A stretch of DNA of 64,000 bases, from contig NZ_AP027079.1 of the NCBI RefSeq assembly GCF_030295385.1, forward strand, positions 2,480,001 through 2,544,000. Direction: 5' to 3'. The stretch's first letter is position 1. Each line of letters starts with the position of its first letter. The stretch comes from Geothrix oryzae (lineage in GTDB: Bacteria; Acidobacteriota; Holophagae; Holophagales; Holophagaceae). Of the stretch, positions 26,975-35,612 are shown piece by piece. The notes beneath the pieces were generated by a model. It was not told the origin of the DNA. It saw nothing but the letters and a program-made list of their open reading frames with translations, and did no database searches. A program made the translations under genes and the position numbers.

Positions 26975-27465
26975 TGGCCGCCCCCGTCGAGATCCTCTCC
27001 CGCCTGCTCTGGCTCAGGGACGCGGCGGCCCTGCCGGATGCGGCCCTGGCGGGCCAGCTGGGCATCGAGCCCCAGGCCCTGGCCGCCCTGGTGAAGGCCC
27101 ATCCCGGGCGCTTTCCCGAAGCGCTGGTGTTCCACCTCACGGCGGCGGAGCGCCAGGCGATCCCTGAAGCCCCCGTGCTGGCCTTCACCGAGGCCGGGGC
27201 CGCCCTCCTGACCGGACTGCTGCCCGGATCGGAAGACCGGCTGCTGACCCTGCTGCCGGCCTTCGCCGAAGCCCGGCATGTCCTCACGGACCAGGCCGAG
27301 CTGTCCGCGCGCGTGGCGGCCATGGAGCAGAAACTGGATCTGGTCCTGAAGGCCCTCCAGGGCGAGGAGGTGGAGGGCGCCCCGCCGGAGCGGCCCATCG
27401 GATTCCTCGCCGATGACCTGCCCAAGGGCCTGAAGGCCAAGCAGCGCACCACGAAGAAGGGATGA
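26974..27465 (+). CDS. ORF6N/KilA-N-like small protein
   Basis: A 163-residue protein with an N-terminal half resembling the ORF6N DNA-binding domain: LPDAALAGQLGIEPQALAAL, FPEALVFHLT, then LAFTEAGAALLTGLL (compare AFTEQGVAML). A helical segment ARVAAMEQKLDLVLKALQ and a basic tail (KAKQRTTKKG) follow. ORF6N proteins are usually phage or mobile regulators, but this one overlaps pyrB by one base and gpmI by four, with neighbour-like composition. The resemblance is by eye and the function is unknown. Confidence 0.72.
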   Translation: MAAPVEILSRLLWLRDAAALPDAALAGQLGIEPQALAALVKAHPGRFPEALVFHLTAAERQAIPEAPVLAFTEAGAALLTGLLPGSEDRLLTLLPAFAEARHVLTDQAELSARVAAMEQKLDLVLKALQGEEVEGAPPERPIGFLADDLPKGLKAKQRTTKKG

Positions 27466-28997
27466 CCCGCCCCATGGTCCAAGGCCCCATCACCCTCCTC
27501 ATCCTCGATGGTTTCGGCGACGGCCCCCGGAACGGCTTCGACGCCACCTTTGTGGCCGCCATGCCGCGCTTCAATGCCTTGCGGAAGACCTACGCCACGA
27601 CACAGCTCCTGACCAGTGGCGAGGCCGTGGGTCTGCCCGAGGGACAGTTCGGCAACTCGGAAGTGGGCCACATGAACCTGGGGGCCGGGCGCGTGGTCTG
27701 GCAGGAGCTCACCCGCATCGACGCCGCCATCCGGCGCGGCACCTTCCGCGAGAACGCGGCCATGGGCGCCCTGCTGGCCGGTCTCAAGGCCTCGGGCCGG
27801 CGCCTGCATCTGATGGGCCTCGTGAGCGACGGGGGCGTCCACAGCCACCAGACCCACCTGGTGGCCCTGGCCCAGTGGGCCCAGGCGGAGGGCGTGCCGA
27901 CGACGATCCACGCTATCACCGATGGCCGCGACACGGGCCAGAAGAGCGCCGACGGTTACCTCCAGTGGCTCGCCTTCCAGCTGCGGACCTGCCCCCTGGT
28001 GACCATCGGCTCGGTTTGCGGGCGCTACACAGCCATGGACCGCGACCAGCGCTGGGAGCGCACGGAGCAGGCCTGGAAGCTCTATGTGGACGGCGAGGCC
28101 CCCCAGCAGGCCCCGGACGCCCTGGCCGCCCTCGCCGCCGCCTACGCCCGGGGCGAGACCGACGAATTCGTGGCCCCGACGAGGCTCGACGCCTTCCACC
28201 CCATCGCGGACGACGACGGGGTGCTGTTCTTCAACTTCCGCGCCGACCGGGCCCGCCAGATGTGCCATGCCCTGGTGCATCCCGCCTTCCACGGGTTCAA
28301 GCCGAGGCATCGGCCCGCGGTGAAGCTCGTCACCTTCACCGCCTACGACATCGAACTGGAGCCTTTCGTCTCGGTGGCCTACCCACCCCAGAGCCTCGAC
28401 CACATCCTCGGCGAGCTCGTCAGCGCCCAGGGCTGGAAGCAGTTCCGCACCGCCGAGACCGAGAAGTACGCCCATGTGACCTACTTCTTCAACGGCGGCC
28501 GGGAAGCCCCCTTCGCAGGGGAGGAGCGCCGCCTGGTGCCCTCGCCCAAGGTGGCCACCTACGATCTGCAGCCCGAGATGAGCCTGGCGGAGGTGAGCCA
28601 GGGCCTCGAGACGGCCATCCGCTCGGGCCAGTACCGCCTGCTGGTGTGCAACCTGGCCAACCCGGACATGATCGGCCACACAGGCGATCTGGCCGCCGCC
28701 GTCACCGCCTGCGAGGCCGTGGACGCCGCCGTGGGCCGCCTCGCCGACGCCACCCTGGCCATGGGCGGCGCCCTCTTCATCACGGCCGACCACGGCAACT
28801 GCGAGTGTATGCGGGATGAGGGCGGCAACCCCCACACGGCCCACACCCTGAATCCCGTGCCGGCGGTGCTGGTGGCGCCGGGCTTCGAAGCCCGCCAGCT
28901 TCGCAGCGGCGGGGCCCTCCGTGATGTGGCCCCCACCCTCCTGAAGCTCTTCGGGCTGGAGCAGCCCAGTGCCATGGATGGGATTAGTCTGATCTGA
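27462..28997 (+). CDS. gpmI: 2,3-bisphosphoglycerate-independent phosphoglycerate mutase
   Basis: Interconverts 3- and 2-phosphoglycerate in glycolysis and gluconeogenesis using a Mn-dependent phosphoserine route. 511 residues of the alkaline-phosphatase superfamily: D16 in LILDGFGD, catalytic S66 in GNSEVGHMNLGAGR, SDGGVHSH, DGRDT, FFNFRADRARQ, and the metal-site ITADHGNCE and HTAHTLNPVP. The start overlaps the preceding stop by ATGA; a second Met four codons on is also possible. Confidence 0.97.
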   Translation: MTRPMVQGPITLLILDGFGDGPRNGFDATFVAAMPRFNALRKTYATTQLLTSGEAVGLPEGQFGNSEVGHMNLGAGRVVWQELTRIDAAIRRGTFRENAAMGALLAGLKASGRRLHLMGLVSDGGVHSHQTHLVALAQWAQAEGVPTTIHAITDGRDTGQKSADGYLQWLAFQLRTCPLVTIGSVCGRYTAMDRDQRWERTEQAWKLYVDGEAPQQAPDALAALAAAYARGETDEFVAPTRLDAFHPIADDDGVLFFNFRADRARQMCHALVHPAFHGFKPRHRPAVKLVTFTAYDIELEPFVSVAYPPQSLDHILGELVSAQGWKQFRTAETEKYAHVTYFFNGGREAPFAGEERRLVPSPKVATYDLQPEMSLAEVSQGLETAIRSGQYRLLVCNLANPDMIGHTGDLAAAVTACEAVDAAVGRLADATLAMGGALFITADHGNCECMRDEGGNPHTAHTLNPVPAVLVAPGFEARQLRSGGALRDVAPTLLKLFGLEQPSAMDGISLI

Positions 28998-29006
28998 CGG
29001 AACCCC

Positions 29007-30638
29007 ATGAACGCCATGCTTCCAACCCGCCGGGTGACCCCCACGACCTTCGCGCGGGGCATGCGGGGCTTCCTGATCGCCTTCAACCTCCTGATGGTGG
29101 TCTTCGCCGCGTGGGCCCTCCACCGGTCGCGGAAGCACGAGGTCGAGCAGGCTTCGATCACCACCCTCAACCTCGCGCAGGTGCTGGAGGAGAGCATCAA
29201 GGGCCGGATCCGCCAGATCGACCTGGCCCTGCTGTCCATCAAGGAGCAGACCGAGCACAGCCCGGGCGGCCCCTTCAACAAGAGCCTGGGGGCCTTCGCG
29301 GAATCCCGCCTCGCCCGCCTGGGCATGGTCGATGCCCTCCGCATCACCGACCGCGAGGGCCGAGTCCTCCACGGAGCTTCCCCGGGAACCTCGGCCGAGG
29401 TGGGGCAGCGGGACTTCTTCCAGGCCCTGAAGATGGATCCCCAGGCCGGCCTGGTGGTCTCCCGGCCCGCCCAGGATGCCCGGGGCGGGGCCTGGGCCCT
29501 GACCTTGGCCCACCGGATCGAGGCCCCCGATGGGACTTTCGCCGGAGTGATCTGCGCCACCCTCACCCTGGAGCAGCTCGGCCGCGCCATGTCCCTCGTG
29601 GATGTGGGCCGGAAGGGATCGATCTCCCTGAGGGGGGAGGACCTCGACCTCCTGGTCCGCTACCCCGCCTTCGCGGGGCAGGAAAAGCTGATCGGCAGCA
29701 CCCAGGTCTTCGGCGACTACCTGACGGCCGTGAAGAGCTCCGCCGCCACCGCCCAGTTCTCCGCCACCTCGGTGGTGGACGGCCAGCGCCGCATCTACAC
29801 CCTGCGGAAGCTCGATGCCCCGAGGTTCTATGTCCTGGTGGGCCTCTCGGAAGAGGACTACCTCCGCACCTGGCGGCACCAGGCCGCCTTCGCGGCGGTG
29901 GCCGTCGCTGGTCTGGTGGGCCTCACCCTGGCCATGGGCTGGCTCGCCCGGGCGGCCTGGCTGCGCCAGCTCGCAGACCAGGAGCGCCTGGCGGCCCAGG
30001 AGGCGAAATACCGCCTGCTGGCCGAGAACGCCCTGGATGTCATCTGGACCATGGACCCCGACGGCCGGCTCACCTATGTCAGCCCCTCCGTGGTGCGCCA
30101 GCGCGGCTGGACCCCCGAGGAGTTCATGCACCTGGGCTCCGAGAGCAGGGCCCTCTCCGCCAATGGTGCGGCCATCATCCAGGAGCGGATGACCCGGTCC
30201 CGCCAGGCCCTCCCGGGCACCCAGCCCTTCGAGCAGGATCTGATCCAGGCGACCGTGAACCGGAAGGATGGCCAGCAGATCCAAGTCGAGGCCCAGTGGC
30301 GGATCGTCTGGGGCGAGGACGGCCGCCTGATGGGCTTCCAGGGCGTCACCCGGGATGTCACCGAGCGCAAGCGGTTGGAGGCCGACCGTGAGGACCTGAT
30401 CCGCGATCTGACGCAGGCCCTCACGGAAGTGAAGCAGCTCAGCGGCATGCTCCCCATCTGCGGCCAGTGCAAGAAGGTGCGCGACGACCAGGGCTACTGG
30501 AGCCAGATCGAGACCTACCTCTCCCAGCACACCGAAGCCACCTTCACCCACGGCCTCTGCCCCGAGTGCACCGCCGCCTTCCGGCAAGAGATGCAGGCCC
30601 GGCGGGACCAACGGAACCCCGACGAGCGTCAAGGGTGA
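29007..30638 (+). CDS. Membrane PAS sensor protein with C-terminal Cys-rich tail, no kinase domain
   Basis: 543 residues: transmembrane helix ~20-40, a periplasmic sensing domain (dCache-like, ~41-285) and a second helix ~290-315. A PAS domain (~335-455) opens YRLLAENALDVIWTMDPDG and ends GVTRDVTERKRLEADRE. A coiled-coil of ~25 residues leads to a C-terminal block containing CGQCKKVRDDQGYW and, ~35 residues later, CPEC. This CxxC pair is a recurrent sensor tail, presumably metal-binding. No HATPase, GGDEF or HD domain follows, so the output must be by protein contact. It ends just before the 74-bp repeat array. Confidence 0.85.
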   Translation: MNAMLPTRRVTPTTFARGMRGFLIAFNLLMVVFAAWALHRSRKHEVEQASITTLNLAQVLEESIKGRIRQIDLALLSIKEQTEHSPGGPFNKSLGAFAESRLARLGMVDALRITDREGRVLHGASPGTSAEVGQRDFFQALKMDPQAGLVVSRPAQDARGGAWALTLAHRIEAPDGTFAGVICATLTLEQLGRAMSLVDVGRKGSISLRGEDLDLLVRYPAFAGQEKLIGSTQVFGDYLTAVKSSAATAQFSATSVVDGQRRIYTLRKLDAPRFYVLVGLSEEDYLRTWRHQAAFAAVAVAGLVGLTLAMGWLARAAWLRQLADQERLAAQEAKYRLLAENALDVIWTMDPDGRLTYVSPSVVRQRGWTPEEFMHLGSESRALSANGAAIIQERMTRSRQALPGTQPFEQDLIQATVNRKDGQQIQVEAQWRIVWGEDGRLMGFQGVTRDVTERKRLEADREDLIRDLTQALTEVKQLSGMLPICGQCKKVRDDQGYWSQIETYLSQHTEATFTHGLCPECTAAFRQEMQARRDQRNPDERQG

Positions 30639-30700
30639 TCAAGGGCACATTCCCTCCCCAACCATCCCCTGGATACTGGAACCATGTGGATCCGAACCCC

Positions 30701-30823
30701 ATGAGCCCAGAGCAGAGCCGTAGGACGAGGCCCAAAAGGTGCCGAGTGAGCCTGCACCAGGAGCAGAGGGCCACCGCGCGCCGCGCGGCCCCGCAGGGGT
30801 TGGGCCCAGGAGGTGCCGAGTGA
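30701..30823 (+). CDS. Possible 40-codon leader ORF at head of repeat array
   Basis: ATG-initiated frame whose first residues MSPEQ match MSPQQ of the repeat-encoded peptides; it then reads in frame through the diverged repeat unit (internal GTG at 30746) and stops at TGA, overlapping the next GTG start by four bases. No strong ribosome site precedes the ATG. It is too short to judge by coding statistics; translation is unproven. Confidence 0.25.
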   Translation: MSPEQSRRTRPKRCRVSLHQEQRATARRAAPQGLGPGGAE

Positions 30824-31193
30824 GCCCGCAGCAGGAGCGGAGGGCCACCGTCGCGAAGCGATGGCCCGCAGGGCACGGCACAGGAGGTGCCGTGTGAGCC
30901 CGCAGCAGGAGCGGAGGGCCACCGTCGCGAAGCGATGGCCCGCAGGGCACGGCACAGGAGGTGCCGTGTGAGCCCGCAGCAGGAGCGGAGGGCCACCGTC
31001 GCGAAGCGATGGCCCGCAGGGCACGGCACAGGAGGTGCCGTGTGAGCCCGCAGCAGGAGCGGAGGGCCACCGTCGCGAAGCGATGGCCCGCAGGGCACGG
31101 CACAGGAGGTGCCGTGTGAGCCCGCAGCAGGAGCGGAGGGCCACCGTCGCGAAGCGATGGCCCGCAGGGCACGGCACAGGAGGTGCCGTGTGA
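30820..31193 (+). other. Chain of five identical 25-codon mini-ORFs, each GTGA-overlapping the next
   Basis: GTG starts lie at 30820, 30894, 30968, 31042 and 31116, each with AGGAGGT five bases upstream. Every frame encodes the same 25-residue basic peptide (begins MSPQQERRATVAKRW, ends GTGGAV) and ends in TGA overlapping the next GTG. The last stop (31191-31193) overlaps the GTG start (31190) of the P-loop gene. The frames could be real coupled leader peptides or a by-product of duplicating the start region of that gene. The diverged unit keeps the same length, frame and overlap, which mildly favours function. Confidence 0.4.
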
Positions 31194-31750
31194 AGATCGC
31201 CTTCATCGGCACGCACGGGGTCGGGAAGACCACCCTCTGCTATGAACTGGCCGCGGCCTTGAAGCGGGGCGGCGTCCATGTGGACATCGTCAAGGAAGTG
31301 GCGCGGCTCTCGCCCCTGCCCATCAACCGCAAGACCTCCCTGGAGGCGCAGACCTGGATCTTCATGACCCAGATCGCGGAGGAGATCCGCTCGGCCAGCC
31401 AGCACGATGTGGTGGTGTGCGACCGCAGCGTGCTGGACAACTACGCCTACATGCTGTTCGCCTTCGGACGCCAACGCTCCATCGAGAGCTTCATGTACCA
31501 CTGGATGAAGACCTACGACCTGCTCTTCAAAGTGCCCGTGTCCGGGGAAGTCTCCGCCGACGGCGTGCGCGACACCGATGACTTCTTCATCCGCTCCATC
31601 GACCAGCTGGTGGACAGCCTGCTGGAGGAGCGGAAGATCGCCCATGAACGGCTTCGCCCCGAGGAGCGGGCCACCTGGATCGACCGCGTGAAGGAGGTGG
31701 TGCTCGCACACCCCAAGGGGCAGCTCCCGCTGCTGTCCGAACCCCGCTGA
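31190..31750 (+). CDS. AAA_28/NadR-like P-loop ATPase or kinase
   Basis: A 186-residue P-loop NTPase: Walker A GTHGVGKTT (~7-15), a Walker-B-like VVVCDRSVLDNYAY (~75-90), and a C-terminal helical lid (RLRPEERATWIDRVKEVV). The arrangement matches the AAA_28/NadR kinase-like family, which includes nucleoside or nucleotide kinases; the substrate is not evident. The start is GTG with AGGAGGT at optimal spacing. Earlier in-frame starts would read through the repeat array and are rejected. Translation is probably shaped by the upstream repeat-encoded frames and the hairpin presenting its Shine-Dalgarno. Confidence 0.85.
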   Translation: MKIAFIGTHGVGKTTLCYELAAALKRGGVHVDIVKEVARLSPLPINRKTSLEAQTWIFMTQIAEEIRSASQHDVVVCDRSVLDNYAYMLFAFGRQRSIESFMYHWMKTYDLLFKVPVSGEVSADGVRDTDDFFIRSIDQLVDSLLEERKIAHERLRPEERATWIDRVKEVVLAHPKGQLPLLSEPR

Positions 31751-31832
31751 GCGACTTGTGATCCAGGTCCTCCACTCGGCGCTGGAGGGGGCCTGACTTC
31801 GGGTAGATGATCAGGAGGTCGGGAGGTCCGTT

Positions 31833-33578
31833 ATGGCCGAGACCAGCCTGCTGCCCGTGCGCGGTGGCAGTTTCATGTTCCACCCCGCGGGCTCTCTGCG
31901 GCAGTTCACGCCCGAGGACAGCAGCGAAGAGGCGCTCGCCATCGCCGAAGCCGCCCGGGACTTCATGAACGGCGAGGTCATGCCCCGGGACGAGGCCATC
32001 GACCGCCTCGACCTGGAGCTGAACCGGGAACTGCTCGGCAAGGCCGGCGAGCTGGGCATCCTGGGCATCGAGATCCCCGAGGCCTACGGCGGCCTGGACC
32101 TCGACAAGAAGACCGCCCTCCTGGTGCTGGAGGAGATGGCCAAGCAGGCCAGCTTCTCCACCAGCTACGGGGCCCACACCAGCATCGGCACCCTGCCCAT
32201 CGTCTACTTCGGGAACCACGCCCAGAAGTCGAAATACCTGCCGAAGCTGGCGAGCGGCGAGTGGGTGGCGGCCTACGCGCTGACGGAAGCCGGCAGCGGC
32301 TCCGACGCCCTGGGCGCCAAGGCCACCGCGGTGCTGGAGGACGGTCACTGGGTGCTGAACGGCACCAAGGCCTGGATCACCAATGCCGGTTTCGCCGATG
32401 TCTTCGTCGTCTTCGCCAAGATCAACGGCACCCACCTCAGCGCCTTCATCATCGAGAAGACCGATCCCGGCGTGAGCACCGGCGCCGAGGAGAAGAAGCT
32501 GGGCATCAAGGGCAGCTCCACCCGCACCGTCATCCTGGAGAACTGCCGCATCCCCGAGGACCGCCTGCTGGGCGGCAAGGGCAAGGGCGCCCGCATCGCC
32601 TTCGGCATCCTGAACATCGGCCGCTTCAAGCTGGGCGCCAGTTCCGCGGGGGCCGGCAAGCGGGTGCTGGAATACACCCTGAAATACGCCGGGGAGCGCA
32701 CCCAGTTCGGCAAGCCGCTCACGGCCTTCGGCCTCATCCAGCAGAAGCTGGCGAACATGGCCGTGCGGATCTTCGTGGGCGAGAGCATGAACTTCCGCAC
32801 CATCGGCTACCTGGACGAGGCCCTGGCCCGCACCAGCTGGGAGAGCGAGACCGCAGGCGCCGACAAGATGAGGGCCATCGAGGAGTACGCCGTGGAAGCC
32901 TCCATGGCCAAGGTGTGGGGCAGCGAGGCCCTCTTCGCCACCGCGGACGACGCCGTGCAGACCTTCGGCGGCGCGGGCTTCAGCGCCGAGTACCCCGCCG
33001 AGAAGATCTACCGGGACTGCCGCATCAACCGCATCTTCGAGGGCACCAACGAGATCAACCGCCTGCTTATCGCCGGCACCTTCCTCAAGCGCTGCGGCGG
33101 ACCCGAGGGGCTGCCGCTGGTCGAGACCGCCGCGGCCCCCCTGGATCTCCCCGAGGATCCCCTGCTCCGCACCATCGCCCTGGCCAAGGCCCGGGCCCTG
33201 AAGGTCATCGCCCTGGCCCAATCCGACTGGGGCCCGAAAATTCTGGACAATCAGGAGGCCTCCGCGCGCATCAGCAACCTGCTGCTGGAGATCTACGCCA
33301 TGGAATCGGCGGTCATCCGGGCCCGGCGCATGATCGAGGCCGGGCACCGGTGGGCCGCCCTCGCCCGGGACCTGGCTGAGGTCTACGCCCAGGAGGCCTG
33401 GAACCGCGTGCAGGGCGAGGCCCGGATGCTGGCCGCCGAACTGGCCTCCGACGCCGTCCTCGATGCCCTGGTCGCGGACCTGCTGGCCATGCACGCTCCC
33501 AGTCCCGCCCCCCTCTCCGTCCTGCGGAACCGCATCACCCAGGCCCTGATCGAGCAGGGGAGATACCCCCTCTCCTGA
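31833..33578 (+). CDS. Acyl-CoA dehydrogenase, long-chain type (paralogue 1)
   Basis: FAD enzyme that introduces the trans-2 double bond in acyl-CoA; 581 residues, longer than the ~380-residue core, as in VLCAD-like forms with a C-terminal helical extension. FAD/substrate words: YALTEAGSGSDALG, WITNAGFADVF, ERTQFGKPL, and the catalytic glutamate region RINRIFEGTNEINRLL. GGAGGT lies upstream of the ATG. A close paralogue is 4.6 kb downstream on the same strand. No ETF genes are in the window. Confidence 0.93.
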   Translation: MAETSLLPVRGGSFMFHPAGSLRQFTPEDSSEEALAIAEAARDFMNGEVMPRDEAIDRLDLELNRELLGKAGELGILGIEIPEAYGGLDLDKKTALLVLEEMAKQASFSTSYGAHTSIGTLPIVYFGNHAQKSKYLPKLASGEWVAAYALTEAGSGSDALGAKATAVLEDGHWVLNGTKAWITNAGFADVFVVFAKINGTHLSAFIIEKTDPGVSTGAEEKKLGIKGSSTRTVILENCRIPEDRLLGGKGKGARIAFGILNIGRFKLGASSAGAGKRVLEYTLKYAGERTQFGKPLTAFGLIQQKLANMAVRIFVGESMNFRTIGYLDEALARTSWESETAGADKMRAIEEYAVEASMAKVWGSEALFATADDAVQTFGGAGFSAEYPAEKIYRDCRINRIFEGTNEINRLLIAGTFLKRCGGPEGLPLVETAAAPLDLPEDPLLRTIALAKARALKVIALAQSDWGPKILDNQEASARISNLLLEIYAMESAVIRARRMIEAGHRWAALARDLAEVYAQEAWNRVQGEARMLAAELASDAVLDALVADLLAMHAPSPAPLSVLRNRITQALIEQGRYPLS

Positions 33579-33653
33579 CCACGGACCCCGAGGTCGTCAA
33601 AACTCACCCACCGGGCCCGAAACACCCGATACCAGTCGGGTGGAGACTCCCTC

Positions 33654-34175
33654 ATGAGCAGCAGGCCCCAGCCGACCCAGCAGGAGCGCGTCCTGGAAGA
33701 GGATGATTTCATCGTCTCCAAGACCGACCTGAAGGGTCTGATCACCTACGGCAACCGCATCTTCATCGGCATCTCCGGCTATTCGGAGGAGGAGCTGCTG
33801 GGCGCCCCCCACAACATCCTCCGGCACCCGGACATGCCCCGGTCGGTCTTCAAGCTCCTCTGGGACACCCTCCAGGCCAAGCGGGAGATCTGCGCCTATG
33901 TGAAGAACCTCGCCAAGGACGGCAGCTTCTACTGGGTCTTCGCGAACATCACGCCGTCCTTCGACCACCGGGGCGAGGTGATCGGCTACTACTCCGTGCG
34001 TCGCAAGCCCCGGACCGAAGCCGTGAAGGCCGTCAGCACCCTCTACCGGACCATGCTCGAGGCCGAGCGCAAGGCCGGAGACGGCCAGGCGGGCATGAAG
34101 GCCTCCCAGGCGATCCTCCACCGGACACTCGAAGAGAAGGGCATGGGCTATGAAGAATTTGTCCTTGGGCTCTAG
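33654..34175 (+). CDS. Aer-like PAS domain protein
   Basis: 173 residues, mostly one PAS domain (~15-125) with the Aer-type signature [18 protein letters not shown] and [13 protein letters not shown]. Aer PAS domains bind FAD and report redox or energy state. It has no membrane segment or signalling domain of its own. The last 26 bp overlap the start of the chemoreceptor gene, so the two proteins are probably made together as a split Aer-type receptor. GGAG precedes the ATG. Confidence 0.9.
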   Translation: MSSRPQPTQQERVLEEDDFIVSKTDLKGLITYGNRIFIGISGYSEEELLGAPHNILRHPDMPRSVFKLLWDTLQAKREICAYVKNLAKDGSFYWVFANITPSFDHRGEVIGYYSVRRKPRTEAVKAVSTLYRTMLEAERKAGDGQAGMKASQAILHRTLEEKGMGYEEFVLGL

Positions 34176-35610
34176 GGTCCACTACCTCGTCGCCGCGACC
34201 CTCGGCCTGTTCCTGGTCTTCGCCTACTTCGCGGTGGGCTCGAAGGGGCTGGATCTCCGATTGGGCCTCCTCCTGGGGCTGATCCTCGCCCTGCTCGCCC
34301 TCACGCTCTGGACGACCCACCGCATCCTGTACGCCATCGATCGGCTGGCCACGAACCTGCAGGAGGCGGCCCAGGGCAACCTGGACCAGCGGATCACCCA
34401 CATCAAGAAGGGCGGCGCCACGGAGAAGCTCTCCTGGGCCCTCAACGACCTCCTGGATCAGCAGGAGGCGTACTTCCGCGAGGTCGTGTCCGCCTTCGAC
34501 CACGCCAGCCGCGGCCAGACCTACCGCATGGCCATGGACCAGGGCCTCCACGGCGCCTTCAAGGACGGCATGACCCGCATCAATGTTTCGGTGGAGAGCC
34601 TGGGCCAGGTCCAGCAGATGGCCCTGAAGGAGAAGCTCATCGCCAAGGTCACCGACCTGAACAGCGGCAACCTCATCCAGAACCTGCGCTCCATCCAGGA
34701 CTACCTCCTCACCATGACGAAGGAGCTGGGCACCGTGGGCGACCTCTCCCGCGAGACGGCCGAGGACGCCGACGGCAGCCGCAGCACGATCGAGACCATC
34801 GTGGCGGACCTCGACCGGATGGCCGAGATGGTGGGCAGCACGAACGCGCAGATCGAACTCATCCACGAGAAGAGCACGGAGATCACCCAGATCGTCCAGG
34901 TGATCACCGATGTGGCGGACCGCACCAACCTGCTGGCCCTGAACGCCGCCATCGAGGCCGCCCACGCCGGGGATGTGGGCAAGGGCTTCGCCGTGGTGGC
35001 CGAGGAGGTCCGCACCCTCTCCGAGAACACCAAGGATGCCGCCGCCAGCATCGCCGCCACCCTCGACTCCTTCGCCCAGGCCACCACGCGGATGCTGGAC
35101 GAATCCCAGCAGGTGAAGGCGATCACCGAGAGCTCCCAGACCGCCGTCACGGCGTTCAGCAGCCGGGTCCGCCGCTTCGCGGACGCGGCGCGCACCTCGC
35201 TGCGGCAGGTGTCCCGGGCGCAGGATGTCAGCTTCGCCTCCCTGGTGAAGGTGGATCACTTCCTCTTCAAGCAGAACGGCTATCGGGCGGTGAACCAGGG
35301 CACGGATTCCGTGGAGGCTCGGGCCATCCAGACCGATCATCGCGGCTGCCGCCTGGGCCAGTGGTACTACGAAGGCCAGGGTCTGCAGCAGTTCTCCCAG
35401 GTGCCTTCCTACCCCCGGCTGGAGGCTCCCCACGCCCAGGTCCACGGGCACATCCACGAGGCCGTCGGCCTCCTCGCGCAGCGCTGGCAGAGCGACCCGG
35501 ACATCCAGCGGCGCGTGGTCTCCCACTTCGAGCAGGCCGAGCGGGCCAGCGAGGAGGTGGTGGCCGTCATCGACCGCATGGTGGAGGAACGCCACCAGCT
35601 GGGGGCCTGA
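34150..35610 (+). CDS. Methyl-accepting chemotaxis protein with C-terminal CZB zinc-binding domain
   Basis: 486 residues. Two close membrane helices (~10-27 and ~36-55) leave almost no periplasmic loop. A HAMP-like region and the cytoplasmic signalling hairpin follow ([33 protein letters not shown]). After residue ~365 comes a CZB-type domain: [19 protein letters not shown] and [10 protein letters not shown], with His/Cys spacing of zinc-binding chemoreceptor domains. Sensing is therefore cytoplasmic: zinc or thiol state via CZB, redox via the partner PAS protein. It is the only receptor in the window for the CheA operon. Confidence 0.93.
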   Translation: MKNLSLGSRVHYLVAATLGLFLVFAYFAVGSKGLDLRLGLLLGLILALLALTLWTTHRILYAIDRLATNLQEAAQGNLDQRITHIKKGGATEKLSWALNDLLDQQEAYFREVVSAFDHASRGQTYRMAMDQGLHGAFKDGMTRINVSVESLGQVQQMALKEKLIAKVTDLNSGNLIQNLRSIQDYLLTMTKELGTVGDLSRETAEDADGSRSTIETIVADLDRMAEMVGSTNAQIELIHEKSTEITQIVQVITDVADRTNLLALNAAIEAAHAGDVGKGFAVVAEEVRTLSENTKDAAASIAATLDSFAQATTRMLDESQQVKAITESSQTAVTAFSSRVRRFADAARTSLRQVSRAQDVSFASLVKVDHFLFKQNGYRAVNQGTDSVEARAIQTDHRGCRLGQWYYEGQGLQQFSQVPSYPRLEAPHAQVHGHIHEAVGLLAQRWQSDPDIQRRVVSHFEQAERASEEVVAVIDRMVEERHQLGA

Positions 35611-35612
35611 CC

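Larger units (their letters stand above)
30701..31194 (+). repeat. 74-bp tandem repeat array (five identical units plus diverged units)
   Basis: Exact 74-bp periodicity: AGGGCCACCG starts at 30767, 30841, 30915, 30989, 31063 and 31137. The last five are identical; the 30767 unit is diverged but the same length, and a shortened unit begins near 30701. Each unit has an imperfect stem (GGGCCA...TCGC-GAA-GCGA-TGGCCC) and, at the five downstream junctions, a perfect 8-bp stem CACGGCAC-AGGAG-GTGCCGTG whose loop is the Shine-Dalgarno core. The array stops exactly at the ribosome site and GTG start of the following P-loop gene. Confidence 0.95.

Noticed and set aside
26974-27465. Prophage remnant
   Set aside because: The ORF6N-like gene is isolated, tightly coupled to housekeeping genes and has no integrase, capsid or attachment repeats around it.
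30767-31194. CRISPR array
   Set aside because: The 74-bp units are contiguous and identical with no unique spacers and no cas genes nearby.
30544-31711. Minus-strand proteins spanning the repeat array
   Set aside because: The array lacks stops in all minus frames because its period is not a multiple of three; the resulting repetitive reading frames have no start site and overlap a solid P-loop gene.
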